Shown here piece after piece: positions 46,197 to 55,541 of a DNA stretch of 64,000 nucleotides. The notes under the pieces are model-generated. The model had not been told where the DNA came from. It did no database searches and saw nothing but the letters and a program-made list of their open reading frames with translations. Source of the DNA: Asticcacaulis sp. MM231 (GTDB lineage: Bacteria > Pseudomonadota > Alphaproteobacteria > Caulobacterales > Caulobacteraceae); NCBI RefSeq assembly GCF_964186625.1, contig NZ_OZ075108.1, positions 2,865,001-2,929,000 on the forward strand, in the 5' to 3' direction. A program made the position numbers and the translations under genes. Every line of letters begins with the position of its first letter. The stretch's first letter is position 1.

Positions 46197-46269
46197 CGCG
46201 GGCTCCGGAGGTTACGTAAGCTTCTACGCATCCCCGTTAACCCTGGTTCACCCATAAGGCGAAGGCGCT

Positions 46270-47407
46270 TCAGAACCCGTTGACCGACACCAGGAAGATG
46301 CCCACCACCAGAAGGGCGAAACTGATCGTCGTTGTAAGCCACAACAGCAGCGTCTTGATGAGCGCACCCAGAATGCCCGAACCATAGGCACCGCGCAGGG
46401 TCATGAAGATATTGACAGGCGTCCATACCATCAACAAACGAAATCCCCAGATCTTCAGGTTGTCCGGCAGGGCCAGAACGAGCGCATTGGTCAGGAAAAT
46501 GAACGACATCAGGTTACACGCCACCAGGAAGTGGTCGAACAGGTAGAAGCGCTTGCGATAGACATAGAGCAGGCCCAGCGCGAGCGTCATCAGCGGCAAA
46601 AGCAGCACCGCCAGCCGGTGCCCCCAGCCGAACATGGTCAGCATCAGGGCTTCGGGATTTTTCAGCGCCTTGTTGATCTTCGCCTTGAGGCTGCCGGCGC
46701 CTTTTTCATCATGGGCAAAAGCGCGAACCGAAACCTCTTCATAATCCAGAACCGCCATACCTTTGGACGTCAGTTCCAGATCGTGGGTCGCTGCCGCGAT
46801 CGGATCGGCCGCCACCGCATCGTATTCGGCCTTCTCAGCCGCGAAAGCCTTGGCATAGCTGGCCTCGACCAGCGCTTTTTCTTCGGAGGAAGCTGCATCT
46901 TTCAGATCTTCAGCGTGTTCTTTTTGCAGAGCCGCCGTCTCTTTGGCATAGTCAGCCTGCGCCGATTTCAGCAGCTCATCGCCATGCGCTTTTACCGCCG
47001 CCGGATCATGCAAGGCATGGGCAGCCTCCTCGGTCTTGTGCTCGAACTCCTTGGCGAGGTGATGCGTAAGGCCTTCGGAAACAAAGATGAACAAAAGCAG
47101 GGCGACCAAAAAGGTGCGGAAGGGCGGGACATGGCGCGCCAGCTTGCCCGACATGTAGTCCTTCGCCAGCGTGCCCGGCCGGAAAAACAGCGGCGGCAGG
47201 GTGCGCCACAGCCGGCCATCGAGATGGAACAGGCTTTCGATCGAAATCAACGATCATATGCAGGATATGGCGGTGATGATTGCTGGCGTCCTGACCGCAG
47301 GCGTAACAAAAGCGCCCCTGCAACTCGGTTTCGCAATTCAGGCACTTTTGGCCAGGCTCCGGCACAAAGGCCTTATGGCGACCGAAGAGCGACCCCAGCC
47401 CGTCCAT
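46270..47407 (-). pseudogene. DUF3667 family zinc-ribbon membrane protein, frameshifted
   Basis: Two frames make one gene. From ATG 47407: GSLFGRHKAFVPEPGQ, then the ribbon CLNCETELQGRFCYACGQ and NHHRHILHMIVDF. The continuation ESLFHLDGRLWRTLPPLFFR is in the next frame. Removing one base near 47236-47247 (TTTCGATCG) joins them. The body has a membrane helix, a long Ala/Glu/Lys coiled-coil insert of about 130 residues, then four helices. About 375 residues in all. Without repair the C-terminal part could only start from a TTG. Confidence 0.65.
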
Positions 47408-47455
47408 CGTCAGCAGTTCAAGTTCTTTCAAAGTCCACGCCCCGGTAAAAAAATG

Positions 47456-47493
47456 CCCGCCGCAAGGATGGGTTGCGGCGGGCAAAATGTAAA
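47456..47493 (-). terminator. Intrinsic terminator of msrA
   Basis: Perfect 12-bp stem TGCCCGCCGCAA/TTGCGGCGGGCA (47463-47474, 47482-47493) with T7 on minus, just past the msrA stop. Confidence 0.9.
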
Positions 47494-47517
47494 GTCGTGA
47501 CGATGGAAATTATATCG

Positions 47518-48183
47518 TCAGATGGCGCAGACCGCGCCTGTGCCCTTGAGGCCGCAATAGCCTTCGGGGTTTTTGGCGAGGTAGCCCTGATGGTAGCCTT
47601 CCGCGAAATAGAAGGGTGCATTGGTATTGATTTGCCCTGCCGCTTCGCTGCTTGAGGGCGGCTCGATCTCGGTGGTGATCGCGCCCTTGCCGAGTGCGGT
47701 CAGGGCCTTCTGGAAATCAGCCTTGCTGGCCACAGCGGCATCATATTGCGCATCGGTCGAGGCGAAGATGGCCGAGCGATACTGCGTGCCGATATCATTG
47801 CCCTGACGGAACCCTTGCGTCGGATCATGGCTTTCCCAGAACACTTTCAGCAGTTGCTGGAAGGTGATCTTTTGCGGATCATAGACCACAAGCACGCCTT
47901 CGGTATGACCGGTCTGGCCGGTGCAGACCTCCTTGTAGGTCGGATTCGGCGTATAGCCGCCAATATAGCCGGCGGCGGTGACATAGACGCCGTCCTGCTG
48001 CCACAGCTTGCGCTCGACGCCCCAGAAACAGCCCATGGCCAGCACAACGGTCTCCATGCCGGCCGGATAAGGGCCTTTGAGCGGTGTATGCAGCACAAAA
48101 TGGGTGTCTTCGGTGGGTATGGCTTCGCTGCGACCGGCCAGGGCGTTGGCGGGAGCGATCATCTGGGTTTTGAGGCCGAACAT
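47518..48183 (-). CDS. msrA: Peptide-methionine (S)-S-oxide reductase
   Basis: A 221-residue MsrA. Catalytic Cys52 lies in [28 protein letters not shown] and FFAEGYHQ-like [12 protein letters not shown] are family blocks, and C-terminal Cys210 and Cys219 can act as recycling residues. It reduces methionine S-sulfoxide using thioredoxin. No signal peptide, so cytoplasmic. Ribosome site AAAGGAAAA precedes ATG 48183. Single gene with its own terminator. Confidence 0.95.
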   Translation of the reverse strand: MFGLKTQMIAPANALAGRSEAIPTEDTHFVLHTPLKGPYPAGMETVVLAMGCFWGVERKLWQQDGVYVTAAGYIGGYTPNPTYKEVCTGQTGHTEGVLVVYDPQKITFQQLLKVFWESHDPTQGFRQGNDIGTQYRSAIFASTDAQYDAAVASKADFQKALTALGKGAITTEIEPPSSSEAAGQINTNAPFYFAEGYHQGYLAKNPEGYCGLKGTGAVCAI

Positions 48184-48202
48184 GCTGTTTTCCTTTTTAA
48201 AG

Positions 48203-48281
48203 TGCTCAGGCGCCGCAGGGCTCGCCGCAAAGGCGGCGGCGGGCGGTTGCCCTTGCCAAATCCCCTTTAAGCGGGATTTGG
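48203..48281. repeat. Intergenic repeat, family E, copy 2
   Basis: TGCTCAGGCGCCGCAGG, a GC-rich insert, TTGCCCTTGCC and hairpin CCAAATCCC/GGGATTTGG. Same block order as 15907-15956, with a different hairpin. It lies just upstream of msrA. Confidence 0.55.
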
Positions 48282-48418
48282 AATGTAAGATACGCGCTTG
48301 TGGCCAATATAGTTACAAAAAAACTGTGTGGAAGGGGCTGTGGGGCTTGCGAATGCGCGCGGCATGGGTATAAAGGCCGCCTTCCGCGCGCCATAGACCC
48401 CGGCGCGCATTGATGGAT

Positions 48419-48508
48419 GGACAGGTGGCGGAGTGGTCGATCGCGCACGCTTGGAAAGCGTGTGTACGTGAAAGCGTACCGAGGGTTCGAATCCCTCCCT
48501 GTCCGCCA
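48419..48508 (+). tRNA. tRNA-Ser (anticodon GGA)
   Basis: A 90-nt class II tRNA. The acceptor stem GGACAGG (48419-48425) pairs with CCTGTCC (48498-48504), then G and an encoded CCA. The anticodon stem-loop is CACGCTTGGAAAGCGTG with GGA. The long variable arm GTACGTGAAAGCGTAC and the T arm GAGGGTTCGAATCCCTC are intact. Reads UCC and UCU codons. Confidence 0.97.
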
Positions 48509-48510
48509 TT

Positions 48511-48541
48511 AAAAAGAGGCTCCCGCGAGGGGGCCTTTTTT
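48511..48541 (+). terminator. Terminator after tRNA-Ser
   Basis: AAAAAGAGGCTCCC, loop GCGA, GGGGGCCTTTTTT right after the tRNA CCA. Confidence 0.8.
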
Positions 48542-48587
48542 AATGGCGGAAATGGGGCTCAGAACCGCTCGGTACATGCATAAATGT

Positions 48588-48790
48588 GGGTTCGAAAACC
48601 GAGCGCAGCGAAGGTTTCGGCGGAGCAAAGCGCAGCCAATCCCTCCGTACACAGAAAATTCTCAGTAATGCAAAATATGGGGTTCGGTGCCAGCCAAAGG
48701 CACCCGCAGGGCAAGCCGTGTAAAACGCGGCGCGTCAATCCCGGTCACAGCGAAGGTTTTGAGGGAGCAGAAGCCAATCCTTCCCTTTCC
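48588..48790 (+). repeat. Two degenerate tRNA-T-arm-like repeats
   Basis: Unit 1 (48588-48650) reads like a T arm split by palindromic DNA: GGGTTCGA, then AAACC...GGTTT with CAGCGAAGG, then CCAATCCCTCC. Unit 2 (48743-48790) shares CAGCGAAGGTTT, GGAGCA and GCCAATCC. Nothing else is recognised in 48791-49103 except an AT-rich stretch before the receptor gene. Confidence 0.45.
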
Positions 48791-49103
48791 TCCCGCGCTA
48801 TCGAGCACCCCGGTCTTGACTTTGGGCCTGGGAAACCTTCGTCGCAATAAGAATCTCATGCCGGCTTTAATACCGGTCTGAAAGTCCGCTTCCTTGTCGC
48901 TAAGGCGTACGGCGAAGTCCTTGCGCTGTGATCGCAAAAGCACAGGCTGAATTGCTATAAAAATTATATAAAACAACACTTTAATTTGTGTCGCAAAAGC
49001 TTTGCTCATCTGACGCCTATTCGTCGGAAAAGGTTTCTCAAACTGTCACCGTAGCCGATTAGGCGCTGATCCATGGGGCCACTTCAGGCCGTCATGGGGA
49101 TAG

Positions 49104-51515
49104 ATGATGAAAACCACACTTCTTACGAGCGCCGCCGCGCTTGCCTTTATGAGCCTCGCCGGTATGGCGCAGGCGCAGGACGCCGCCGTCAACGCCACCA
49201 CCGCGCCGGCCGCTGCCGAAGAGATTACCGAAGTCGTTGTTTATGGCGCCGGCCAGAGCCGCCAGACCCAGTCGCTCAAGGCCGACGACATCACCAAGGT
49301 GGCGCCCGGCACCAGCCCGCTGAAGGTCCTCGACAAGCTGCCGGGCGTTTCGTTCCAGTCGGCCGATCCGTTCGGCGCCTATGAGTGGTCGGCTCGCATT
49401 TCAGTGCGCGGCTTCAACCAGAACCAGATGGGTTTCACGCTCGATGGCGTCACACTCGGCGACATGTCTTACGGCAACTATAACGGCCTGCACATCTCGC
49501 GCGCCATCATCAACGAAGACATCGCCCGCGTTGACCTGAGCCAGGGCGCCGGTTCGCTCGATTCCGCCACCTCCTCCAACATGGGCGGCACGCTGAAGTT
49601 CGTCTCGCGCGATCCGTCAAAGACCCTAGGCGGCGAACTGGCCGCCACCGTCGGTTCGGATTCGATGCACCGTCTCTATGGCCGCTTCGAGACCGGTTCG
49701 ATCGCCGCGCTCGGTGGTCTGCGCGCCTATGTGTCGGCCGTCGATATGAAGACCGACAAGTGGAAGGGCAGCTCGGAACAAAAGGCTCAGCAGATCGACG
49801 CCAAGGCCGTGCTGCCGATCGGCGAAGGCACGCTGTCGGCTTTCGTGAACCACTCAGAGCGTCGCGAGCAGGACTATCAGGACATGTCGTTCGAAATGAT
49901 CGACCGTCTGGGCTACGACTGGGATAACTTCCAGCCCGACTGGAAGCTGGCGAACGACGTTTCGATGGCGTACTGGGCCGGCAAACTGACCGGCACCACC
50001 GCCGTCTATCCCGGCAAGATCACGTCCGTTGACGACGCCTACTATTATGGCGGCGGCGTCCGTGACGACACGCTTTCGGGCATCAAGCTCGATATGCCGG
50101 TATCGGACATGATCAAGTTCGACGCCCAGATCTACCATCACACCAACGAAGGTCAGGGTCTGTGGGTTACCCCCTACACCCCGTCGCCGGGCAGCCTGAT
50201 CCTTGCCGCCGCGGGTTCGCCGTCGTACAGCGCCACCAGCACCGACACGGCCAATGTTTCGGTCCGTACAACTGAGTATGATATCGACCGCACGGGCGTA
50301 ATCGGTGACGTCAACTTCGATCTCGGCGCCCACCAGGTTTCGGCCGGCTTCTGGCTGGAAGACAATGACTTCCAACAGGCGCGCCGTTATTATGGGGAAT
50401 CCCTAAGCGCGCCGCATCGCAACTCGCTGGGCTTCCAGAGTAATCCGTTCTTTACGCAATGGTCCTACACTTTCAAGACCAAGACCACGCAATACTATGT
50501 GCAGGATATCTGGACAGTAAACGACGTCCTGAAGGTCAATTTCGGCTTCAAGTCGCTGTCGGTCGAAAATTCGGTGAAGAACACGCATGACGTGACGGCG
50601 AAATACGGCCTTATACCTGCCGCCAGCCTGCTGGCAGGTAAGCCGGTCTACCTCTTGGAGGCGGCCGGCGCGCTGAACTCGAAGCTGAAGTCGGAAGACA
50701 GCTTCCTGCCGCAGATCGGCGCGGTCTATAAGCTGAACTCGCACTACGAACTGTTCGGTTCCTACGCCGAAAACATGAACGCCTATGTTTCTGCCGCCTC
50801 TTCGGGCCCCTTCAGCTCGCTGTCGCAGACCAATGTCGATTACGTGAAGAACAACCTGAAGCCGGAAACCTCGAACACCCTTGAAGGCGGCCTGCGTTTC
50901 CGCTTCCCGCAGTTCCAGGGCGTCGCGGCACTTTACAGCGTCAAGTTCGACAACCGTATCCTCGCTGTGGCGCAAGGCTCGGCCATCCAGGGCAACGCCC
51001 CTGTGCTCTCCAACGTCGGTGGCGTGGAGACCAAGGGCGTGGAACTGGCCGGCACCTACCGCTTCACACCGGAATGGAAGCTCTACGCCGCCTACAGCTA
51101 CAACAACTCAAAGTATGAAAATAACGTTGTGTCCCTGGACGGCACCATCCAAGCGCTGACCAAGGGCAAGACGGTCGTCAACAGCCCGAAGAACCTGCTG
51201 AAGACCGAACTCGCCTATGATAACGGCGAACTCTTCGGCACACTTGGCGTCAGCTACACCGACAAGCGTTATTACACCTACACCAATGTCGGCGGCGAAG
51301 TGCCTTCGAGCACCCTCTCCGACCTGACCGTGGGCTATCGCTTCGAAACCATCGGCACCAGCATCCAGCTCAACGTCACCAACCTGACGGACGAAAAGTA
51401 CATCTCGACTATCGGCTCCGCCGGCTTCGTCAATTCCGACGCCGACAACAACGAGCAAACCATCCTGACCGGCGCCCCGCGTCAGTGGTTCGTCTCGGTC
51501 AAAAAAGCGTTCTAA
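49104..51515 (+). CDS. TonB-dependent outer-membrane receptor
   Basis: An 803-residue receptor: signal peptide ending AQAQ near residue 24, a TonB-box-like EEITEVVVYG, a plug domain (VLDKLPGVSFQSADPFGAYEWSA, RISVRGFNQNQMGFTLDGV), and a beta-barrel ending NLTDEKYIS...APRQWFVSVKKAF with C-terminal Phe. The substrate is not evident. A glpQ gene follows after a terminator, which hints at uptake of phosphorylated compounds (inference). Upstream is a long AT-rich leader with a single Pho-box-like CTGTCAC near 49042. Confidence 0.93.
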   Translation: MMKTTLLTSAAALAFMSLAGMAQAQDAAVNATTAPAAAEEITEVVVYGAGQSRQTQSLKADDITKVAPGTSPLKVLDKLPGVSFQSADPFGAYEWSARISVRGFNQNQMGFTLDGVTLGDMSYGNYNGLHISRAIINEDIARVDLSQGAGSLDSATSSNMGGTLKFVSRDPSKTLGGELAATVGSDSMHRLYGRFETGSIAALGGLRAYVSAVDMKTDKWKGSSEQKAQQIDAKAVLPIGEGTLSAFVNHSERREQDYQDMSFEMIDRLGYDWDNFQPDWKLANDVSMAYWAGKLTGTTAVYPGKITSVDDAYYYGGGVRDDTLSGIKLDMPVSDMIKFDAQIYHHTNEGQGLWVTPYTPSPGSLILAAAGSPSYSATSTDTANVSVRTTEYDIDRTGVIGDVNFDLGAHQVSAGFWLEDNDFQQARRYYGESLSAPHRNSLGFQSNPFFTQWSYTFKTKTTQYYVQDIWTVNDVLKVNFGFKSLSVENSVKNTHDVTAKYGLIPAASLLAGKPVYLLEAAGALNSKLKSEDSFLPQIGAVYKLNSHYELFGSYAENMNAYVSAASSGPFSSLSQTNVDYVKNNLKPETSNTLEGGLRFRFPQFQGVAALYSVKFDNRILAVAQGSAIQGNAPVLSNVGGVETKGVELAGTYRFTPEWKLYAAYSYNNSKYENNVVSLDGTIQALTKGKTVVNSPKNLLKTELAYDNGELFGTLGVSYTDKRYYTYTNVGGEVPSSTLSDLTVGYRFETIGTSIQLNVTNLTDEKYISTIGSAGFVNSDADNNEQTILTGAPRQWFVSVKKAF

Positions 51516-51534
51516 ATTTGTGTGTCTGACCTTG

Positions 51535-51567
51535 GGCCAGTCGCTGTCACCACAGCGGCTGGCCTTT
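51535..51567 (+). terminator. Intrinsic terminator of the TonB receptor gene
   Basis: Stem GGCCAGTCGCTGT/ACAGCGGCTGGCC, loop CACC, then TTT. The short T tract may allow readthrough into glpQ. Confidence 0.7.
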
Positions 51568-51586
51568 CCTGTTTACCGGAGTTACC

Positions 51587-52675
51587 ATGACCTATCTCAA
51601 TCGCCGCCGGCTGCTCGGCGCAGGACTTGCCACCATGGCCTCCGCCACCCTCGCCTATGCCGCAACGCCAAAACCGCCGCTGATCGTGGGGCACCGCGGT
51701 GCACCTGGCTATCTGCCCGAACATACCCGGCCCGGCTATGAACTGGCCATCAAGATGGGCGCCGATTTCATCGAACCCGATGTGGTCTCGACCTCCGACG
51801 GCCACCTGATCGTGCGCCACGAGCCCCTGCTCTCCGTCACCACCGACGTGGTGAAGCACCCCGAATTCGCCGACCGCAAGCGCACCCGCACGCTGGACGG
51901 CATCGAGACCACCGACTTCTTCACCTGCGACTTTACGCTGGCCGAGATCAAAACCCTGCGCGCGCGTCAGGCGTTCGATGACCGCGACCACAGCCATGAC
52001 GGCCTCTATCCGGTGCTGACCCTGCAAGAGGTGATCGATCTGGCGCAGGCGAAATCGCGCGAGACCGGCCGTATCATCGGCGTCTATCCTGAGATCAAGC
52101 ACTCGACCTTTCACCAGCAGCTCGGCCTCGCCATCGAGGACAAGTTCCTCGACACTCTGAAAAAGGCCGACCTGACGCGCGCCAGCTCGCCGGTCATCGT
52201 CCAGTCGTTCGAGACGGCCAATCTGAAATACCTGCGCAAGAAAACCGATGTGCGCCTGATGCAACTGATCGACGGTTCGGACACCAACCCCGACACCGGC
52301 GCCATGATCCTGACCGCGCCCTCCGACAAGCCCTATGACTGGGTGGTGGCCGGCCGCGCCGGTAACAATCTTGACCAGCTTACAGTGTCAGGCCTGACCG
52401 AGATCGCCGGCTATGCCAACATCGTGGCGCCATGGAAGCGCCACCTGATCAGCTTCGCCAAGGGAAAGCCCGTGCTGCGGGAAGATATCGTGCACAATGC
52501 CCACAAACTCGGCCTGCAGGTTCACACCTGGACGATGCGCAATGACCGCCTGGATCCGGTCTATACCGGCAATGTCGATGCCGAATACCACCAGCTTTTC
52601 CGCATGGGTGTCGATGGGGTTTTCACCGATTTTCCGGATGCCGGCGTCAAAGCGCGGGCGAGTTTTAAGGGGTAA
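51587..52675 (+). CDS. glpQ: Glycerophosphodiester phosphodiesterase
   Basis: A 362-residue GDPD with a Tat-type signal (NRRRLLGAGLATMASATLAYA). GHRGAPGYLPEHT (His36, Arg37, Glu45) and DFIEPDVVSTSDGHLIVRHE supply the catalytic and metal-binding residues; VYPEIKHSTFH, VQSFE and HTWTMRND follow the periplasmic GlpQ pattern. It frees glycerol-3-phosphate from phospholipid head groups. Ribosome site CCGGAG. It lies 71 bp after the TonB receptor, separated by a terminator. Confidence 0.94.
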   Translation: MTYLNRRRLLGAGLATMASATLAYAATPKPPLIVGHRGAPGYLPEHTRPGYELAIKMGADFIEPDVVSTSDGHLIVRHEPLLSVTTDVVKHPEFADRKRTRTLDGIETTDFFTCDFTLAEIKTLRARQAFDDRDHSHDGLYPVLTLQEVIDLAQAKSRETGRIIGVYPEIKHSTFHQQLGLAIEDKFLDTLKKADLTRASSPVIVQSFETANLKYLRKKTDVRLMQLIDGSDTNPDTGAMILTAPSDKPYDWVVAGRAGNNLDQLTVSGLTEIAGYANIVAPWKRHLISFAKGKPVLREDIVHNAHKLGLQVHTWTMRNDRLDPVYTGNVDAEYHQLFRMGVDGVFTDFPDAGVKARASFKG

Positions 52676-52754
52676 AACCTCTTCATCCTTCCTTGATTTA
52701 TCGGGGGAGGTGGCGGGCGTAGTCCCGCCGGTGGGGCCTCTTCTGTTGTAGGGT

Positions 52755-52816
52755 CGCCCCCTTCCGTCACGGACAAGCCGTGACACCTCCCCCGTACGCT
52801 TCGCTACAGGGGGGAA
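52755..52816. repeat. C/G-rich palindromic element, family D, copy 2
   Basis: CGCCCCCTTCC, perfect hairpin GTCACGG-ACAAG-CCGTGAC (52766-52784), ACCTCCCCC, GCTTCGCTACAGGGGGG. Comparable in layout to 35884-35973. It lies between glpQ and the GH27 gene, which are convergent. Confidence 0.5.
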
Positions 52817-52826
52817 TCAAACCTAC

Positions 52827-54170
52827 TTAGCTCAAACGGAACAAGGCTGCGCCATGCGATGGCACGGACGCGATCAGGCGGCCGCTGACGGGCGCCAGAT
52901 CTGCCTTCGCCCACAGATCGCGCACTTTCGCAGTTTTAAGGCCGATCACACTGAGATCGAAAGTCAGATCCGCGGTCTTGTCCGCGGTGTTGAACAAAGC
53001 CAGATAGGTGTCGCCATTGGCGGCTTTCGCGGTCCAGACGCGTTTTCCATCGCCCAGGAAATGCGGCTGGTTGTCGTGGCTGTCCTGATTGATGGCGATG
53101 ACTTCGTCATTGTTCAGCAAGGCCAGCGTCGGATGATCGAGGTGACGCAAGTCCCCGCCCATGATCAGAGGTGAACGCGCAATCGACCACAAGGTCATCA
53201 GCGTGGTTTGCTCCGCCGGCGTGAACTTGGTGTCGCGGTTGCCGAGCGCCAGACGGCCCAGCGGCAGCATGTCGGCATCGGGCCAGCCACCGATGGTGCG
53301 GTGTTCGTTCCAGTTTTCCAGACGCGTGAACTGTGATTCCAGCAGCGGCCACTCGTCCCAGAAGTCATCGCTGATGCGCCACATCTGGGCGTACTTCCGG
53401 ACGTGGCCGGCGCGCGCCACCGGGGTTTCGCCCGGCGACAGGCTGAGCAAAATCGGCCGGCCTGTCTTGACGATGGCCTTGTGCGCGCCTTCGATTTCAG
53501 GCGCATGGGCATCGTAAGGGCGGCTCATATCGTCCATCTTGATGAAATCAACGCCCCACGAGGCATAGAGCGCGAACACGCTGTCATAATAGGCCTGCGC
53601 CCCCGGCTTCGACATATCGACGCCATACATATCGGGGTTCCACGGACAGATGCTCTCAATATTGGCGATATCGCGGGCATGGACCGAGGTGCCGAAAACC
53701 GGCAGGTTCTGCTCAACCGCCAGACGCGGGATGCCGCGCATCAGGTGGATGCCGAAGGTCAGGCCAAGCGCATGCACCTGATCGGCGATCGGCTTGAAAC
53801 CCTTGCCGCCGGCGCTGGAGGGGAAACGGTTGGGGGCCGGCAGCAATCGGCCGTAACCATCCATAGTCGGAACCGGTTTTTCGGCATAGGCATAGCTGTT
53901 AGCGCCGGGTTCGTACCATTGGATGTCGATGGTGAAGACCGTATAACCATGCGGTTTCAGCTTGTCGGCCATGATCCGCGCCGTTTCCAGCGCCTGGTCC
54001 TCATTGATGGTGGTAGCGAAGCTGTTCCAGCTATTCCAGCCCATCGGCGGCTTCGGCGCCAGGACTGCCGGTGTTTTGGCCTCGGCCGTTGTGGTCGCCA
54101 TAGCGCCCAATGCCGACAAGGCGGTAAGGCCGGCCAGAAGGCTGCGGCGGTCGGTCGAAAAACGGGGCAT
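52827..54170 (-). CDS. Exported GH27 alpha-galactosidase-like enzyme
   Basis: A 447-residue glycoside hydrolase family 27-type protein. A Tat signal (TDRRSLLAGLTALSALGAM) precedes KPPMGWNSWNSFAT, the family opening. FTIDIQWYEP, FGIHLMRGIPR, VDFIKMDDMSRP (nucleophile region) and RISDDFWDEW (acid/base region) follow, then the all-beta C-terminal domain from about 360. It probably removes terminal alpha-linked galactose. Start ATG 54170 puts the twin Arg at residues 8-9; the long upstream extension lacks a signal. Confidence 0.87.
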   Translation of the reverse strand: MPRFSTDRRSLLAGLTALSALGAMATTTAEAKTPAVLAPKPPMGWNSWNSFATTINEDQALETARIMADKLKPHGYTVFTIDIQWYEPGANSYAYAEKPVPTMDGYGRLLPAPNRFPSSAGGKGFKPIADQVHALGLTFGIHLMRGIPRLAVEQNLPVFGTSVHARDIANIESICPWNPDMYGVDMSKPGAQAYYDSVFALYASWGVDFIKMDDMSRPYDAHAPEIEGAHKAIVKTGRPILLSLSPGETPVARAGHVRKYAQMWRISDDFWDEWPLLESQFTRLENWNEHRTIGGWPDADMLPLGRLALGNRDTKFTPAEQTTLMTLWSIARSPLIMGGDLRHLDHPTLALLNNDEVIAINQDSHDNQPHFLGDGKRVWTAKAANGDTYLALFNTADKTADLTFDLSVIGLKTAKVRDLWAKADLAPVSGRLIASVPSHGAALFRLS

Positions 54171-54408
54171 GCGGTCATCCTGCGTGATCATTGTTATTGT
54201 CTGAGGAATACCATGGGCCGCGTAGAAATCCAGCCGTAAAGACGAAACACCCGACAGCGAGGACACTTTGGTGCCTTTCCCACAGCCCAACGCGATCAGG
54301 TCCAGCGACATCATGCGCCTATAAATCTGGCGCCGCTCCGGCCATTGACAAACGCTCCAAAGAGGCTCCACCCTCCCGCTTATCATCACCAAGTGAGGGA
54401 GCGCCGTC

Positions 54409-55534
54409 ATGGCCAGGGTTACCGGTTTATCAGGCAACGAAATCTACTGCATGGCGCTCAAGGGCTATACGGCCGGTGAGCTGGTGGTGGGCAACAGCGT
54501 CAATTCGATGGGGTTCCTGGGCTCGATCGGCGCCGGTCTCAACAATATTCTGGGCGGTGAAATCCCGCAGGTGACGCAGGCCATTCAGGATGGCCGCATG
54601 CACGCCTTCGCCCGCATGGCCAAGGAGGCGCAAAATTATGGCGCGTCTGGCGTGGCGGGTGTTTCGGGCGATCTGCGCGCCTTTTCCGGCAATACCGAAT
54701 TCCTGTTTGTCGGCTCCTGCGTCTTCTCGAAAACCAGCAGCGATCCGTTCTTCACCACCGCCGGCAATGCGCAGGAACTTTACTGCCACATGGACGCCGG
54801 TTACACGCCGATCCAGCACGTCTTTGGCAATATCGCCTATTCCATGGGCGTCGGCGGCGGTTTCATCGGCGCGCTCAAGCAATTGGGGCGCGGGGAGATT
54901 TCGGAATATTCCGACGTCTTCAACAAGACCCGTCACAAGGCGCTGGACCGCATCACCGCCGCCGCCCGCGCCGATGGCGCCAATGCGGTGCTCGGTATCC
55001 GCACCACCATCCTGCCGTGGATGGGCACGCATGAAATGGTCATGACCGGCACGGCGGCTTCACACCCCGGGCTTCCGTCTGACCATGTGGTGACGTCCGA
55101 CCTGACCGGCGAAGAGCTGTGGTCGATGGCAAGCCTGGGCTATGCGCCGATGAAGCTTCTGATGTCGACCTCGATCTATTCGCTGGGGCTCGTCGGCGGC
55201 ATCTTCTCGGCGCTGAAATCCTTCGCCAAGGGCGAGATCAGCGAACTAACCTCGCTGGTGCATGACGCCCGCGAACACGCGCTCGATCGCCTCAAGGCCG
55301 AAGCCGAATTCGATCGGCGCCGAGGAGGTGGTGGGGGTGAAGACCTACATCATCGAGATCGGTCAGGGACTGATCGAATTCATGGCCATCGGCACGGCGG
55401 TGCAGAAGGTCAGCGGCATGGGCACACATACGCAGATGATGCCGGCACAGGCCATTGTCCACGACAAGGACACCTGGATGGATTCGGATATGGGCATGTC
55501 GCTGATGCGCTCGGCGGACAATCAAGGGGCTTAG
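54409..55534 (+). pseudogene. Triple YbjQ (DUF74) domain protein, frameshifted in the third domain
   Basis: About 375 residues with three tandem heavy-metal-binding YbjQ-like units. Each has a GxxxY...SxxSxGxxGxxxxxLxxxxxGEI segment followed by AREHALDRL-type helices; the second unit ends ADGANAVLGIRTT. After ...LKAEAE the frame breaks at GAATTCG (55307-55313); removing one T continues with SIGAEEVVGVKTYIIEIGQG to TAG 55534. Unrepaired translation would run into nonsense to 55722, over the opposing gene. Confidence 0.7.
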
Positions 55535-55541
55535 CAACGCG

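Noticed and set aside
48267..48509. 80-codon minus ORF reading MADREGFEPSVRFHVHTLSKR...
   Set aside because: It is the antisense of tRNA-Ser(GGA), a well-known false ORF type.
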